The notes under the pieces are model-generated. The model had not been told where the DNA came from, did no database searches, and worked only from the letters and a program-made list of their open reading frames with translations. Shown piece after piece: positions 6,840 to 16,125 of a stretch of 64,000 bases of DNA. Both the position numbers and the translations under genes were made by a program. The stretch comes from an uncultured Bacilli bacterium. Its GTDB lineage: Bacteria; Bacillota_I; Bacilli_A; RF39; UBA660. The stretch lies in the NCBI GenBank assembly GCA_934086145.1, contig CAKOHV010000003.1, positions 16,360 through 80,359 on the forward strand. Reading direction: 5' to 3'. The stretch's first letter is position 1; each line of letters starts with the position of its first letter.

Positions 6840-8381
6840 ATGAAGAAGAAATTTATAAAAATGAATGATAATGATGATAATCTTAGTTTAGGAAATCTAT
6901 TTAGAGTAATAAAAGAATTGTCTAAAAATAAAACTTCTGCGATGCAAACGGAGTTATTTTGTGTTTTATTTGAAGTTTTAGAAGTCAATGATACAACAAT
7001 TAATAATTATTGCGTAGGCTGTCGAAGAATAGGTGATGATTATAAACAAAAATATTTAAATATGCAAAAAAAATATGAAACTGATAAGACTATCTTTTTT
7101 GATATTATTATAAATATATTGAGTATTATGGATGGAAGAGTTTATGTCTTAGAAAATAATCAAAAGAATTTTATTAATAATAATGAAAATATGAAAGCTT
7201 TGTGTTTTAAACTTTATAATATAAGTAAGAATGATCAAAACGTTAATAAGCCTTTTTTAGAAAAAATTGATTTATTATTAAAAGATAATGATTATTATAG
7301 TGTGTTAGTAGAATTTTTATTTTATATTGTTTTATATAAGAAGCAACCATTGTATGAGAGTGATTTGAAGAAGGAAGTTATGGAAAGTATTTTAAATGAT
7401 ACTTATATAAGTTGTTCAGGGTTGCAAGAGTATTTGGTTCTGAAGTTAAGAGAAAGTATTAATTATGATTATTCTTTAAAGAAGATGGCGCTTTCAGGGA
7501 ATGCTTATGCTTGTTTTGAAATAGGTAGTAATGAATTTTGTGGGTATGTTAAAGGGTATCCAAGGTATGAAGAAGCTTATAAGTATTTAAAGATTGCGGC
7601 TTCGTATAATCATGCTGGGGCTTGTTATATGATAGGAAGTATGTTTTATCGAGGCTTTTTAGGTAATCAAACGCCGGAAGATTATAAGATGGCTTATGAT
7701 AATTTAGTGCAGGCTAGTTCACTTGGAAATATTGCGGCATTAAATGTATTAGGATTGATGTATTTACATGGGGAGTATCCTTTAGAAAAAGATGTTCCGA
7801 AGGCTTTAGAATATTTTAATAAAGGGGCTTTAAATGATTATGCTTTTTCTTTGAATAATTTAGGAAGATATTATGAAATACAGGGGGATAAGGCCAAAGC
7901 TTTTACTTATTATTTAAGGAGTGCTGATTTAGAAGAAAGTTGGGCTTGTAATAAAGTTGGTCAATTTTATGAATGTGGTGAAGTAATAACTAAAGATATT
8001 GCGAAAGCTTATGAGTATTATGAAAAGGCCACCCTTGCTAATCATCGAACAATTTGTTATTATGCTTATTATAATTTGGCTCGTTTGTTGATGGTTGGAG
8101 ATGTAACTGCGGGAATAAAACGCGATTTAGTCGCGGCTTTGAAAAATTATGAAATAGCTAGTAATCAGGGGATTTTTGAAGCAACTAGGGCCTTATTTTT
8201 ATATTATGCGCACAAGTATCAGCAAGATAATGAGCACGATTATTTAGATAAAGTTTATAAATATAAAGGCGAATTGGAAAAAAATGAGAAGTTCAATGAA
8301 GAAATGGCGCGAGAAGTCGAAGAGAAATTAAAGAAGATTCGTAATCAAAAAGAGATTGATATTAGTTTCCTTTTAGGTTAA
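6840..8381 (+). CDS. Sel1-like repeat (TPR-like) protein
   Basis: Cytoplasmic 513 aa protein with no signal peptide. The C-terminal half is a run of Sel1-like repeats: MALSGNAYACFEIGS, AASYNHAGACYMIGSMFYRG, ASSLGNIAALNVLGLMYLHG, GALNDYAFSLNNLGRYYE, SADLEESWACNKVGQFYECG and ATLANHRTICYYAYYNLARL, at roughly 36-residue spacing from about 215 to 450. Such solenoids mediate protein-protein contacts. The N-terminal 200 residues are helical and unrecognised. The start is ATG 6840 with GGTGA at 6831; upstream in-frame codons fall in the palindrome/-10 region. Partner and process are unknown. hemW follows after 27 bases, so the two may share a transcript. Confidence 0.85.
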   Translation: MKKKFIKMNDNDDNLSLGNLFRVIKELSKNKTSAMQTELFCVLFEVLEVNDTTINNYCVGCRRIGDDYKQKYLNMQKKYETDKTIFFDIIINILSIMDGRVYVLENNQKNFINNNENMKALCFKLYNISKNDQNVNKPFLEKIDLLLKDNDYYSVLVEFLFYIVLYKKQPLYESDLKKEVMESILNDTYISCSGLQEYLVLKLRESINYDYSLKKMALSGNAYACFEIGSNEFCGYVKGYPRYEEAYKYLKIAASYNHAGACYMIGSMFYRGFLGNQTPEDYKMAYDNLVQASSLGNIAALNVLGLMYLHGEYPLEKDVPKALEYFNKGALNDYAFSLNNLGRYYEIQGDKAKAFTYYLRSADLEESWACNKVGQFYECGEVITKDIAKAYEYYEKATLANHRTICYYAYYNLARLLMVGDVTAGIKRDLVAALKNYEIASNQGIFEATRALFLYYAHKYQQDNEHDYLDKVYKYKGELEKNEKFNEEMAREVEEKLKKIRNQKEIDISFLLG

Positions 8382-8408
8382 AGTTATTTTAGAAAAGGTT
8401 GGGATGTT

Positions 8409-9491
8409 ATGGAAAGCGTATATATACATATTCCTTTTTGCAAAAGTATTTGTAGTTATTGTGATTTTTGTAAAGTTATTTATCATGGACCATGGATTAC
8501 ACAGTATTTAAATGCTTTATTAGCAGAAATACAGGATAAGTATTGTGATGAGGAGATAAAGACCCTTTATATTGGGGGAGGAACACCTTCTTGTTTACAA
8601 GAAAAAGATTTGAAATATTTATTAGATATGATTAAAGTTTTTAAGTTAAGCACTGATTATGAATTTACTTTTGAGTGTAATTTGAATGATATAAATGAAC
8701 ATTTACTTGATATTTTAAAAGATTATGGGGTAAATAGGCTAAGTATTGGAATTGAAACTTTTGATGAAGATAAATTAAAGTTTATGGAAAGAAATCATGA
8801 TTTTCAAACGGCGTGTAATAAGATGAGTCTTTGTCGTAGCAAAGGATTTGATAATATAAATGTTGATTTTATTTATGGTATTCCGGGGGAAAGTTTAAAA
8901 GTAACAAAGAAAGATTTAGATTTGTTACTGAAATTGAATCCTGATCATATAAGTACTTATTCGTTAATAATTGAAGATAATACCAAGATTGGAATTACCA
9001 AGATGGTGCCTATTCCGGCTGAGTTAGATGCTACGATGTATGAATATATTTGTGATAAGTTAGAGAATAAAAAATTTATTCATTATGAAATAAGTAATTT
9101 TGCTAAAGAAGGAAAAATGAGTCGGCATAATATTAATTATTGGCTTAATAATGAATATTATGGTTTTGGTGTTGGAGCTCATGGTTATGTGCATGGAGTG
9201 AGGTATGAAAATACAAGAAGTTTGACTTCGTATATTGGGGGAAAATTCTTACTTAAAGAAGATTTATTATCCCGCCAAGAACAAATGGATAATGAAATTA
9301 TGTTAGGGCTTAGATTACTAAGAGGAATTAATGTTAAAGATTTTTTCTTAAAGTATCAAGTTAATATTCAAGAAGCTTATGATTTAAAAGAAGTTTTAGC
9401 CGAAAAAGAAATGATTTATGAAGATGGCTTTTTATTTATTAATCCTGATTATATTTATGTTATGAATGAGATTTTAATTAAAATACTTTAA
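8409..9491 (+). CDS. hemW: HemW-type radical SAM protein
   Basis: Coproporphyrinogen III oxidase-like radical SAM protein of 360 aa, length and composition typical of HemW, a heme-binding chaperone, rather than true HemN. The [4Fe-4S] motif CKSICSYC (CxxxCxxC class) is followed by DFC at the N-terminus after YIHIPF. Later motifs are YIGGGTPS, NRLSIGIETF, NVDFIYGIPGE and HYEISNFA. No heme biosynthesis genes are nearby, which favours HemW over a coproporphyrinogen oxidase. It ends in a terminator at 9491. Confidence 0.88.
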   Translation: MESVYIHIPFCKSICSYCDFCKVIYHGPWITQYLNALLAEIQDKYCDEEIKTLYIGGGTPSCLQEKDLKYLLDMIKVFKLSTDYEFTFECNLNDINEHLLDILKDYGVNRLSIGIETFDEDKLKFMERNHDFQTACNKMSLCRSKGFDNINVDFIYGIPGESLKVTKKDLDLLLKLNPDHISTYSLIIEDNTKIGITKMVPIPAELDATMYEYICDKLENKKFIHYEISNFAKEGKMSRHNINYWLNNEYYGFGVGAHGYVHGVRYENTRSLTSYIGGKFLLKEDLLSRQEQMDNEIMLGLRLLRGINVKDFFLKYQVNIQEAYDLKEVLAEKEMIYEDGFLFINPDYIYVMNEILIKIL

Positions 9492-9519
9492 AAGTTTTAA
9501 AAATTTAAAACTTTTTTTG
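9491..9519 (+). terminator. Intrinsic terminator after hemW
   Basis: AAAAGTTTTAA (9491-9501) pairs with TTAAAACTTTT (9506-9516), loop AAAT, then T-run. Confidence 0.8.
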
Positions 9520-9550
9520 GTGATTATTTTTCTTTAAATTGCTATTTCTA

Positions 9551-9559
9551 TGATATAAT
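9551..9559 (+). promoter_or_regulatory. Extended -10 promoter of the surface operon
   Basis: TGATATAAT, 27 bases before the ATG at 9587; no clear -35 box. Confidence 0.65.
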
Positions 9560-9586
9560 TGGAGTAATGTAAGGAAGGTATGACTT

Positions 9587-11878
9587 ATGAAAGATAAAGA
9601 CTTGGAAAAGACACAACCTATTTTACTTTCAGAAATAAAGGAAGGTAAAAAAAGAAGTGATATTTATGATGAATTAGAAGATGAATTAATTGATATCACG
9701 GAGGAAGAAAAGGAAGCTATGGAACAGGCAGAGGAGGCTTTAGCGGAAAAAAATATTGCTTTAGCTGAATCTTTGTTGGCTGATGAGGCTAAAGGCAAGG
9801 ATGTTGATGATGTTACTTCGGATGAGGAATCTGAAAAAGATGAAAAGGAAGCGACGACGGATGATGAGGCCGATAAGAAGGGAAAAGAACGTAAAAAATT
9901 AAATAAAAAACAAAAAATATTAATAAGCGTTGCGGGAGTTTTGGTCTTACTAATAATAATTGGAATAATTGTTTTAGCTAATGTTAAGGCAAATAAAAAG
10001 AAAGAAGACCCTAAAAAAGAAGAAGAACAACCAGTTATTATGGCAGATAACTTCTATTATAAAGAAGGAAAGTTATATATTTTAGATAAAGATGAAAAAG
10101 AAATTGGCACATATGAATGTCAAAATAAAGATAGTGAGTTATGTTATTTAGCTTATAATAACTATGCTGATACATTAGATGTTCCTAAAGTACTTGATGA
10201 AAATGGGAAGGCGAAAGTAGAAAGAGTACCAGTTTATAATAATGATTATATTTTTGTTGCGGATAATCCTGAAGGGACTGGCTTAGGTAATCAAAATATT
10301 ATTTTATATTCATTGAGTCAAAAGAAAGAGATAGAAACATATACAGATGTCAAGGCTTATGATGGAGATTATCTTATTATAGCTGATGCTAAAAATAATT
10401 ATGGTTTAATTAAGATTGGAGATAAGGTTAATGAAATAATAAAACCAAGCTATGAAAATCTTTATATGTTAGATAAAGCCGATAATTTGATAGCTAAAAA
10501 AGGTAATGGTTATGTTGTAATTAATAAAAATAATAAAGTTCTTAGCAAAGTAATTGAAACAACAGAAGATCTTAAATATTATACTAATAAATTAATTGTA
10601 ACTGAGGATTTAGGTAAGTATACAGCTTATGATTATGATGCTAAAATTATTACTGGAGATTATGATTTTATTACGGCAAGAGATAATTATTTATTCTTAA
10701 TCAATGAAAATAAAGAAATGTTTATTATTGATTCTGAGGGATCTAAGTATAATGAAGAAGGAATAAAGTTATATAATGATAACTATGTTACTTCGTATAT
10801 ATATGATAAAGATGGCAAACTAACTTCAACAAATCAAGCCTTTAAAATAGAAGTAGATTCTGATGAATTAAATATTTTAGTCTATACTAAAGATTTTAAA
10901 GAAGATAAATATAATACAATTAATTTAAATGAAGGACGAAATAATAAAAAATTAGCTTATTATAGTTATTTTAATGGTAAGTTGTATTTTTATGATGATT
11001 TAACTAAATTAAATTTATTAGGAACTTATACTTGTGCTAATAAGAATACTGTAAGTAATACAGATGGTAAACTTGGTTCATGTTATCAAGCTTTAATGGG
11101 CAATAGTGATAATTTTAATAATGTTATACCAATCTTTAATAAACGTTATGTTTTTATCTTTGATACTAATTATAATTTATATGACTTAGTTGAAGGTAAA
11201 AATAAAGGAGTTTATCTAACTGTAAATGATTTTTTACCAAGTCTTAAAGAAGGAGAACCATTTGTATCTGGTTCATATGATGTAATTGCGGTAAATAATA
11301 AGAACAAGAGTGGGATGATTAGTATTGCGGCTACTAAGGTTGCTGGTAAGTATGGTTTTAACTATAATAGTTTGACTCGTTTAGGGGATTATATTGTGGC
11401 AAATAATGCTGCTAATAAGTATCAAATTATCTATGATGAGAGTACAGCTTCTGTTGAATATAATTATAATATTGTAGGATATATTAATAAGGGAAGTTAT
11501 GTTAAGTTATTTGATAAAGCTAACTCTAAATACTATGTTTATGATGATAAGGGGAAAAAGGTTGGTAAAGATAGTTATGCTTATGTAGAATTGTATGATG
11601 ATTTCTATGCTGGAGTTTTAAATGATAAAACGTTAAAGATTTATGATTATGAGGGAAAAATAATCTCAAGTAAGGATGTAACGATAGTTAGTACGGATTA
11701 TTTGGGTAGTAAACCAGCTTTTAAAGTAACTAAAAATGGTAATAGTTTTGTTGTATCTATTTTGAAAAATGGTAGTTATGTAGAAACGACTATCGAAAGA
11801 GTTAGTGATGAACCAACTGATAAGGATGATACACAAGATAAAGATAATACTAATACTAAAAAAGAAGAAAGTAGGTAG
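9587..11878 (+). CDS. Membrane-anchored protein with repeated Cys-paired ectodomain modules
   Basis: 763 aa, no family recognised with certainty. Layout: a very acidic cytoplasmic region (1-105), one transmembrane helix (about 110-132), then a long beta-rich extracellular region resembling a propeller or WG-like repeat protein. Two copies of a module can be seen, starting near residues 154 (EGKLYILD...TYECQN...CYLAY...YIFVAD) and 460 (NGKLYFYD...TYTCANK...GSCYQAL...YVFIFD). Each has two cysteines 10-17 residues apart and an aromatic FVAD/FIFD strand. The same module recurs once in the next gene. The tail is Lys/Asp-rich. It leads an operon with glycan O-acylation genes, so a surface sensor or scaffold role is possible but unproven. 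Confidence 0.7.
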   Translation: MKDKDLEKTQPILLSEIKEGKKRSDIYDELEDELIDITEEEKEAMEQAEEALAEKNIALAESLLADEAKGKDVDDVTSDEESEKDEKEATTDDEADKKGKERKKLNKKQKILISVAGVLVLLIIIGIIVLANVKANKKKEDPKKEEEQPVIMADNFYYKEGKLYILDKDEKEIGTYECQNKDSELCYLAYNNYADTLDVPKVLDENGKAKVERVPVYNNDYIFVADNPEGTGLGNQNIILYSLSQKKEIETYTDVKAYDGDYLIIADAKNNYGLIKIGDKVNEIIKPSYENLYMLDKADNLIAKKGNGYVVINKNNKVLSKVIETTEDLKYYTNKLIVTEDLGKYTAYDYDAKIITGDYDFITARDNYLFLINENKEMFIIDSEGSKYNEEGIKLYNDNYVTSYIYDKDGKLTSTNQAFKIEVDSDELNILVYTKDFKEDKYNTINLNEGRNNKKLAYYSYFNGKLYFYDDLTKLNLLGTYTCANKNTVSNTDGKLGSCYQALMGNSDNFNNVIPIFNKRYVFIFDTNYNLYDLVEGKNKGVYLTVNDFLPSLKEGEPFVSGSYDVIAVNNKNKSGMISIAATKVAGKYGFNYNSLTRLGDYIVANNAANKYQIIYDESTASVEYNYNIVGYINKGSYVKLFDKANSKYYVYDDKGKKVGKDSYAYVELYDDFYAGVLNDKTLKIYDYEGKIISSKDVTIVSTDYLGSKPAFKVTKNGNSFVVSILKNGSYVETTIERVSDEPTDKDDTQDKDNTNTKKEESR

Positions 11879-11883
11879 ATATT

Positions 11884-12885
11884 GTGAGTAAAGCAGATAA
11901 TATTAATAAAGTAATTGCTTTGATAATTTTATTGGTGTTGTGTCTTGGCTGTTTAGGCATGGGAGCGACGGGAGCTTTTATGCGTTTCAAAAAATTGTTG
12001 GATGAAACTAAACCAACGACTGACCCTATTTATAAAGATTTCTTTCAGGATGGTAATTTGAACTTCTATTCAGGTTCAGAATTAGCGGCTGAATATGAGT
12101 GTCAATCTTCTTATTGTGGCTGGGCTTATGAAAGAATTGATGACGGTGAATATGCCTTAAAATATTATAAACAAGATACAGTAAGACAATATTCTGATAA
12201 AATAGATAATCGTTATGCCTTTATTGTAGATGGTAATCCTGATGAAACAGATCCATATTATTTTGCTGCCGGAGTTAAAGTTTATGATATTCAAGCTAAA
12301 GCGGTAATTGCCGAATTTAAAGCAATAAAAAATTATGGAACGACCCTATTTAATAATACTTATATTGCTCAGGATACAAATGGAAAATGGGGAATTATTG
12401 ATCTTGCAGATGGCAAAGTTAATACGGATTTAGAGTTTGACTATGATTATATTGGGATATTTTATCTTGCTGATGGAGAAGATAATGGAACTGAACCTTT
12501 AAAAGATATAAGCAAGTATGTTGTATTACAAGATGGAGGTTGGTATGTTATTGATTCAAGTGGAACTAAATTAACAGCACGTATTCCAGAACCAATTCAA
12601 GGATATGAAGGAAATATGATTGTTACAGGAACTGATTCAATGTCAATTTATAATACAAATGGTAGCCGATTATTCAGTGACGGAACTAATGTTTTATATA
12701 GTGGAAGAGATCTTTTAACAATTAATAATGATACAGATATTGATTTAGTTGATGCAAATACCGGCGAATCAAAATGGCATTACATTTATTCAAATATTAG
12801 ATCAGTAGCCTTACAAGAAAATGGTTCAAAGATGGAAGTCGCTGTTAATGGTATGGTTGACTTTAGTTATGATTTAAATCAGTGA
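11884..12885 (+). CDS. Membrane-anchored protein related to the preceding one
   Basis: 333 aa beginning at GTG 11884, five bases after the previous stop. An N-terminal transmembrane helix (IALIILLVLCLGCLGMGATGAF) precedes one ectodomain module matching those of the upstream gene: NFYSGSELAAEYECQSSYCGW, then RYAFIVDGNPDE, and KWGIIDLADGKV in the WG-repeat manner. It looks like a short paralogue produced by duplication. LCLGC near residue 20 could be mistaken for a lipobox, but it lies inside the helix and lacks the usual context. Function unknown. Confidence 0.68.
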   Translation: MSKADNINKVIALIILLVLCLGCLGMGATGAFMRFKKLLDETKPTTDPIYKDFFQDGNLNFYSGSELAAEYECQSSYCGWAYERIDDGEYALKYYKQDTVRQYSDKIDNRYAFIVDGNPDETDPYYFAAGVKVYDIQAKAVIAEFKAIKNYGTTLFNNTYIAQDTNGKWGIIDLADGKVNTDLEFDYDYIGIFYLADGEDNGTEPLKDISKYVVLQDGGWYVIDSSGTKLTARIPEPIQGYEGNMIVTGTDSMSIYNTNGSRLFSDGTNVLYSGRDLLTINNDTDIDLVDANTGESKWHYIYSNIRSVALQENGSKMEVAVNGMVDFSYDLNQ

Positions 12886-12956
12886 TAGTAATTTTTATAA
12901 AATAAAAAAGTATGCAAAGTTAGAAAGTAGAGAATACTAATGAGGAAAGGAAAACT

Positions 12957-13526
12957 ATGAAAAAGAAAATTATTATAATAGCGGTTGTTGTGATACTTAT
13001 TGTTGGGGGAATTATTGGCTTGGGAAAAGTTTTCTCTAATAAGAAAGTTGAAAGCAATTTAAAAACAGTTGATGATATTAAGACAATGTTTGATAGTATT
13101 TATAAAGATATCGATTTACCGGCGTTAGAGACCGCCGAGGTGGAAGTTAATGATGATAATGTTAACGCTTATACAGGGCTTGAGGATAGTGTAGATGTGG
13201 AAAAGATGGTGGTTTCTGAACCATTGATGAATGCTCAAGCTTATTCGGCTGTTGTCGTTGTTTTAAAAGATAATGCCGATGTTGAAAGTAGTAAACAAAA
13301 AATGTTAGACAATCTTGATATGCGTAAATGGATTTGTGTATCAGCTGAACAATTATATATAACTAATAATGGTCAAGTAATATTTTTAGTTATGGGAGCG
13401 GCGGATCAAGCTAAACCAGTATATGAAAATTTTAAAAAATATGTTAACAATGAAATTGGTAAAGAATTGGTAAAAGGAAATCAGGAAGATGATATTTCAT
13501 TACCGGAAGAACGACCAATGTCATAA
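12957..13526 (+). CDS. DUF4358 domain membrane-anchored protein
   Basis: 189 aa with an N-terminal hydrophobic anchor (KKIIIIAVVVILIVGGIIGLG) and an extracellular domain similar to DUF4358: AYSAVVVVLKDNADVESSK, DMRKWICVSAEQLYI and VIFLVMG. DUF4358 proteins are commonly next to MBOAT and DHHW genes in Bacillota, as here. Molecular role is unknown, presumably auxiliary to surface-glycan modification. RBS AGGAAAGG precedes ATG 12957. A weak terminator-like hairpin separates it from the MBOAT gene. Confidence 0.78.
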   Translation: MKKKIIIIAVVVILIVGGIIGLGKVFSNKKVESNLKTVDDIKTMFDSIYKDIDLPALETAEVEVNDDNVNAYTGLEDSVDVEKMVVSEPLMNAQAYSAVVVVLKDNADVESSKQKMLDNLDMRKWICVSAEQLYITNNGQVIFLVMGAADQAKPVYENFKKYVNNEIGKELVKGNQEDDISLPEERPMS

Positions 13527-13530
13527 TTAG

Positions 13531-13552
13531 GCACCTTTAAGGTGCTTTATTT
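13531..13552 (+). terminator. Weak intercistronic terminator-like hairpin
   Basis: GCACCT TTA AGGTGC (13531-13545) followed by TTTATTT. The short T-tract suggests partial termination between the DUF4358 and MBOAT genes. Confidence 0.55.
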
Positions 13553-13566
13553 GTAAGGAGGATAAT

Positions 13567-14958
13567 ATGTTATTTACAAGTATTAGCTTTTTATATTATT
13601 TCTTACCAGTTGTTTTATTAAGTTATTTTCTGGTCCCACGAAAATTAAAGAATACGGTTCTTTTACTGGCTTCGATGCTCTTTTATTTTTATGGCGAACC
13701 GAAGTATCTATTTTTAATGTGGTTAGAGATTGGAGTAGCTTATGGTGGAGCAATCTTGCTTGATAAAAATAGAAGTAAGGCGCTGCTTTATATTATTTTA
13801 GCAATTCATATTGGGCTTTTAATCATTTTTAAATATACTGATTTTTTTATTCAGAATGTCAATGCTATTTTTAAAACGGATATAGCTTTATTACATATTG
13901 CTTTGCCAGTAGGTATTTCTTTTTATACTTTTCAAATTATTAGTTATGTGGTTGATGTTTACAAAGGAAAAGTTAAAGTCCAGAAAAATATTGGGAAATT
14001 GGCGACTTATGTTTCTTTATTCCCTCAATTGATTGCGGGACCTATTGTTCGTTATGAAACGATTGCCGAAGAGTTAGATGGACGTGAACATAGTTGGGAT
14101 AATTTGGCAATGGGGATTCGACGTTTTACTATTGGTTTAGCTAAGAAGGTTTTGCTAGCTAATATTCTAGGTGAACTTTGCGCTAATTTTGGTTTAGTGA
14201 CTGAAAGAAGCATTGTTTTTTACTGGCTTGCTGCCATTAGTTATATGTTACAAGTTTATTTTGATTTTGCAGGTTATAGTGATATGGCTATCGGTTTAGG
14301 ACGAATGTTTGGCTTTCATTTCTTAGAAAATTTTGACTATCCATATATGGCTAGAAGTATTACCGAATTTTGGCGTAGATGGCATATTTCATTAGGTTCG
14401 TGGTTTCGTGATTACGTTTACATTCCTTTAGGAGGCAATCGACATGGGAAGCTTATTTTATTAAGAAATATTTTGATTGTTTGGTTTTTAACCGGTTTTT
14501 GGCATGGAGCTAGTTGGAATTTTGTCATCTGGGGTTTGTTCTTTGGTATTTTATTACTAGTAGAGAAGTTATGGTTAGGAAAGTATCTTGAGAAATGGCC
14601 CCGCTTTTTGCAAAGTTTGTATGTCTTGTTTATTGTGATGATTAGTTTTATTATATTTGGTGCAGACAATGTGTCGGAAGCTTTTAATAATATTACAGGT
14701 TTATTTGGCTTAAATGGTGAAAGTTTTATTAATGATTATACAATTTATAATTTGAAAAGTTATGCAGTAGTCTTAATTGTTGCTTTGGTGGCGGCAACCC
14801 CTTGTTTTAAAATGATTTTAGAAAAGTTAAGAAAAAAAGAATTTATTAATAAGACACTTAATATTTTAGAACCTTTATTGATGGTAGTTTTATTATTGAT
14901 TGTAACGGCTTATTTAATTGATAATTCATATAATCCATTCTTGTATTTTAGGTTTTAG
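13567..14958 (+). CDS. MBOAT family O-acyltransferase (AlgI/DltB-like)
   Basis: Polytopic membrane acyltransferase of 463 aa that passes acyl (usually acetyl) groups across the membrane to a surface polymer. Family landmarks: FPQLIAGPIVRYE near residue 155, DFAGYSDMAIGLGRMFG near 237, ARSITEFWRRWHISLGSWFRDYVYIPLGG, and the catalytic-histidine segment TGFWHGASWNFVIWG near 310-325. About ten or eleven helices. RBS AAGGAGGA lies before ATG 13567. The following DHHW gene starts with its ribosome site on this gene's stop, so the pair is translationally linked. Acceptor polymer is not identifiable; no dlt genes are present. Confidence 0.92.
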   Translation: MLFTSISFLYYFLPVVLLSYFLVPRKLKNTVLLLASMLFYFYGEPKYLFLMWLEIGVAYGGAILLDKNRSKALLYIILAIHIGLLIIFKYTDFFIQNVNAIFKTDIALLHIALPVGISFYTFQIISYVVDVYKGKVKVQKNIGKLATYVSLFPQLIAGPIVRYETIAEELDGREHSWDNLAMGIRRFTIGLAKKVLLANILGELCANFGLVTERSIVFYWLAAISYMLQVYFDFAGYSDMAIGLGRMFGFHFLENFDYPYMARSITEFWRRWHISLGSWFRDYVYIPLGGNRHGKLILLRNILIVWFLTGFWHGASWNFVIWGLFFGILLLVEKLWLGKYLEKWPRFLQSLYVLFIVMISFIIFGADNVSEAFNNITGLFGLNGESFINDYTIYNLKSYAVVLIVALVAATPCFKMILEKLRKKEFINKTLNILEPLLMVVLLLIVTAYLIDNSYNPFLYFRF

Positions 14959-14970
14959 GAGGAAATTTTG

Positions 14971-16050
14971 ATGAATGAAAAAAATAAAAATATTGTTGTA
15001 AGTATTCTTTTCTTCTTGTTTTTAGGAGTCTTCTTTTTACTGAATGTTTTTAAGTCTGATACGTTAATCTCTGTTAGTGAAAGAAGAAAGCTGGCGCAAT
15101 TTCCGGAAATTTCTTTTAAAACGATTTTTGATGGAACTTTTTTTGAAAAATTTGAGAGTTATACAACAGACCAATTTGTTAGACGTGATGATTTTAGGTC
15201 TTTAAAAGTGCAATTGGAATTAGGAATAAAACATAATTATAATGATTTGTATGTATATAATGATTATATTGTTAAGCAACTTTATCCATTAAATGAAAAT
15301 TCGGTTACTAATTTAAGTAAAAAGGTAAATTTTATTAAAGAGAATTATTTAAAGAATAATAAGATTTATTTTAGTATTGTTCCTGATAAGAATTATTTTA
15401 TTGATCAAGGAAATTTAAAGTTGGATTATGAAAAAATGGTTACGCTTATGAAAACAGATTTAAACTTTGCGCAATATCTTGATATTTTTCCTTTATTATC
15501 TTTAGATAATTACTATAAGACCGATACGCATTGGAAACAGGAGACTCTGCTTAACGTAGGGGCTTATTTGGCCGAGGAGATGGACTTTTTGTTTGCTGAG
15601 GGCTTTAGATTAGAAAAAATAACGTCTTTTTTAGGTGTTTATGCCGGTCAATTGCCAGGCCATGCTACTTATGAAGACATTAATGTTTTACAAAATGAGG
15701 TTCTTTCGCAGGCCCAAGTTTATAATTATGAAACAAGGAAAGTAACTGAAGTTTATGATTTAACAAAGAAAGATGATTTTGATAAGTATGATATATATTT
15801 ATCGGGAGCTGTTTCTTTGATGACGATAACTAATGAAGCAAGTTTGAGCGACCGAGAATTAATTGTTTTTCGTGATTCTTATGGTAGTAGTTTGGTCCCT
15901 TTGTTGGTGACGGGGTATAAAAAAATAACTTTAGTTGATACTCGTTATATATCGCCTAAAATTTTGGATCAATATATTGATTTTGCAGATCAAGATGTTT
16001 TGTTTCTTTATAGTACGTTGTTAATTAATGATAGCTTTTCTTTGAAATAA
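14971..16050 (+). CDS. DHHW family protein (AlgJ/AlgX-like SGNH fold)
   Basis: 359 aa, N-terminal transmembrane anchor (VVSILFFLFLGVFFLLNVF) and an extracytoplasmic domain. The DHHW family signature appears as TDTHWKQE near residue 188 (Asp-x-His), with upstream SERRKLAQFPEIS and FESYTTDQFVRRDDFR, and the serine-containing FRDSYGSSLVPLL near 300. Relatives partner with MBOAT proteins to complete polysaccharide O-acetylation outside the membrane. ATG 14971 has AGGAGGA at 14957, overlapping the MBOAT stop; the TTG at 14968 is too close. Confidence 0.88.
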   Translation: MNEKNKNIVVSILFFLFLGVFFLLNVFKSDTLISVSERRKLAQFPEISFKTIFDGTFFEKFESYTTDQFVRRDDFRSLKVQLELGIKHNYNDLYVYNDYIVKQLYPLNENSVTNLSKKVNFIKENYLKNNKIYFSIVPDKNYFIDQGNLKLDYEKMVTLMKTDLNFAQYLDIFPLLSLDNYYKTDTHWKQETLLNVGAYLAEEMDFLFAEGFRLEKITSFLGVYAGQLPGHATYEDINVLQNEVLSQAQVYNYETRKVTEVYDLTKKDDFDKYDIYLSGAVSLMTITNEASLSDRELIVFRDSYGSSLVPLLVTGYKKITLVDTRYISPKILDQYIDFADQDVLFLYSTLLINDSFSLK

Positions 16051-16078
16051 AAACAAGTTAGTGAAGTAACTTGTTTTT
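16049..16078 (+). terminator. Terminator after the O-acylation operon
   Basis: AAAAACAAGTTA (16049-16060) pairs with TAACTTGTTTTT (16067-16078); six-base loop. Confidence 0.85.
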
Positions 16079-16090
16079 ACGTTGGGAAAG

Positions 16091-16118
16091 AAAAAAGTTC
16101 TAGCTTTTGCTAGAACTT
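16091..16118 (-). terminator. Terminator of the carboxypeptidase gene
   Basis: AAGTTCTAGC (16095-16104) and GCTAGAACTT (16109-16118) with loop TTTT; the A-run at 16091-16096 gives the U-tract on the minus strand. Confidence 0.82.
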
Positions 16119-16125
16119 GGAAACT

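Noticed and set aside
11920..11960. Lipoprotein signal at LCLGC in the 333-aa membrane protein
   Set aside because: The cysteine lies inside a long hydrophobic helix with continued hydrophobic residues after it, which fits a transmembrane anchor better.
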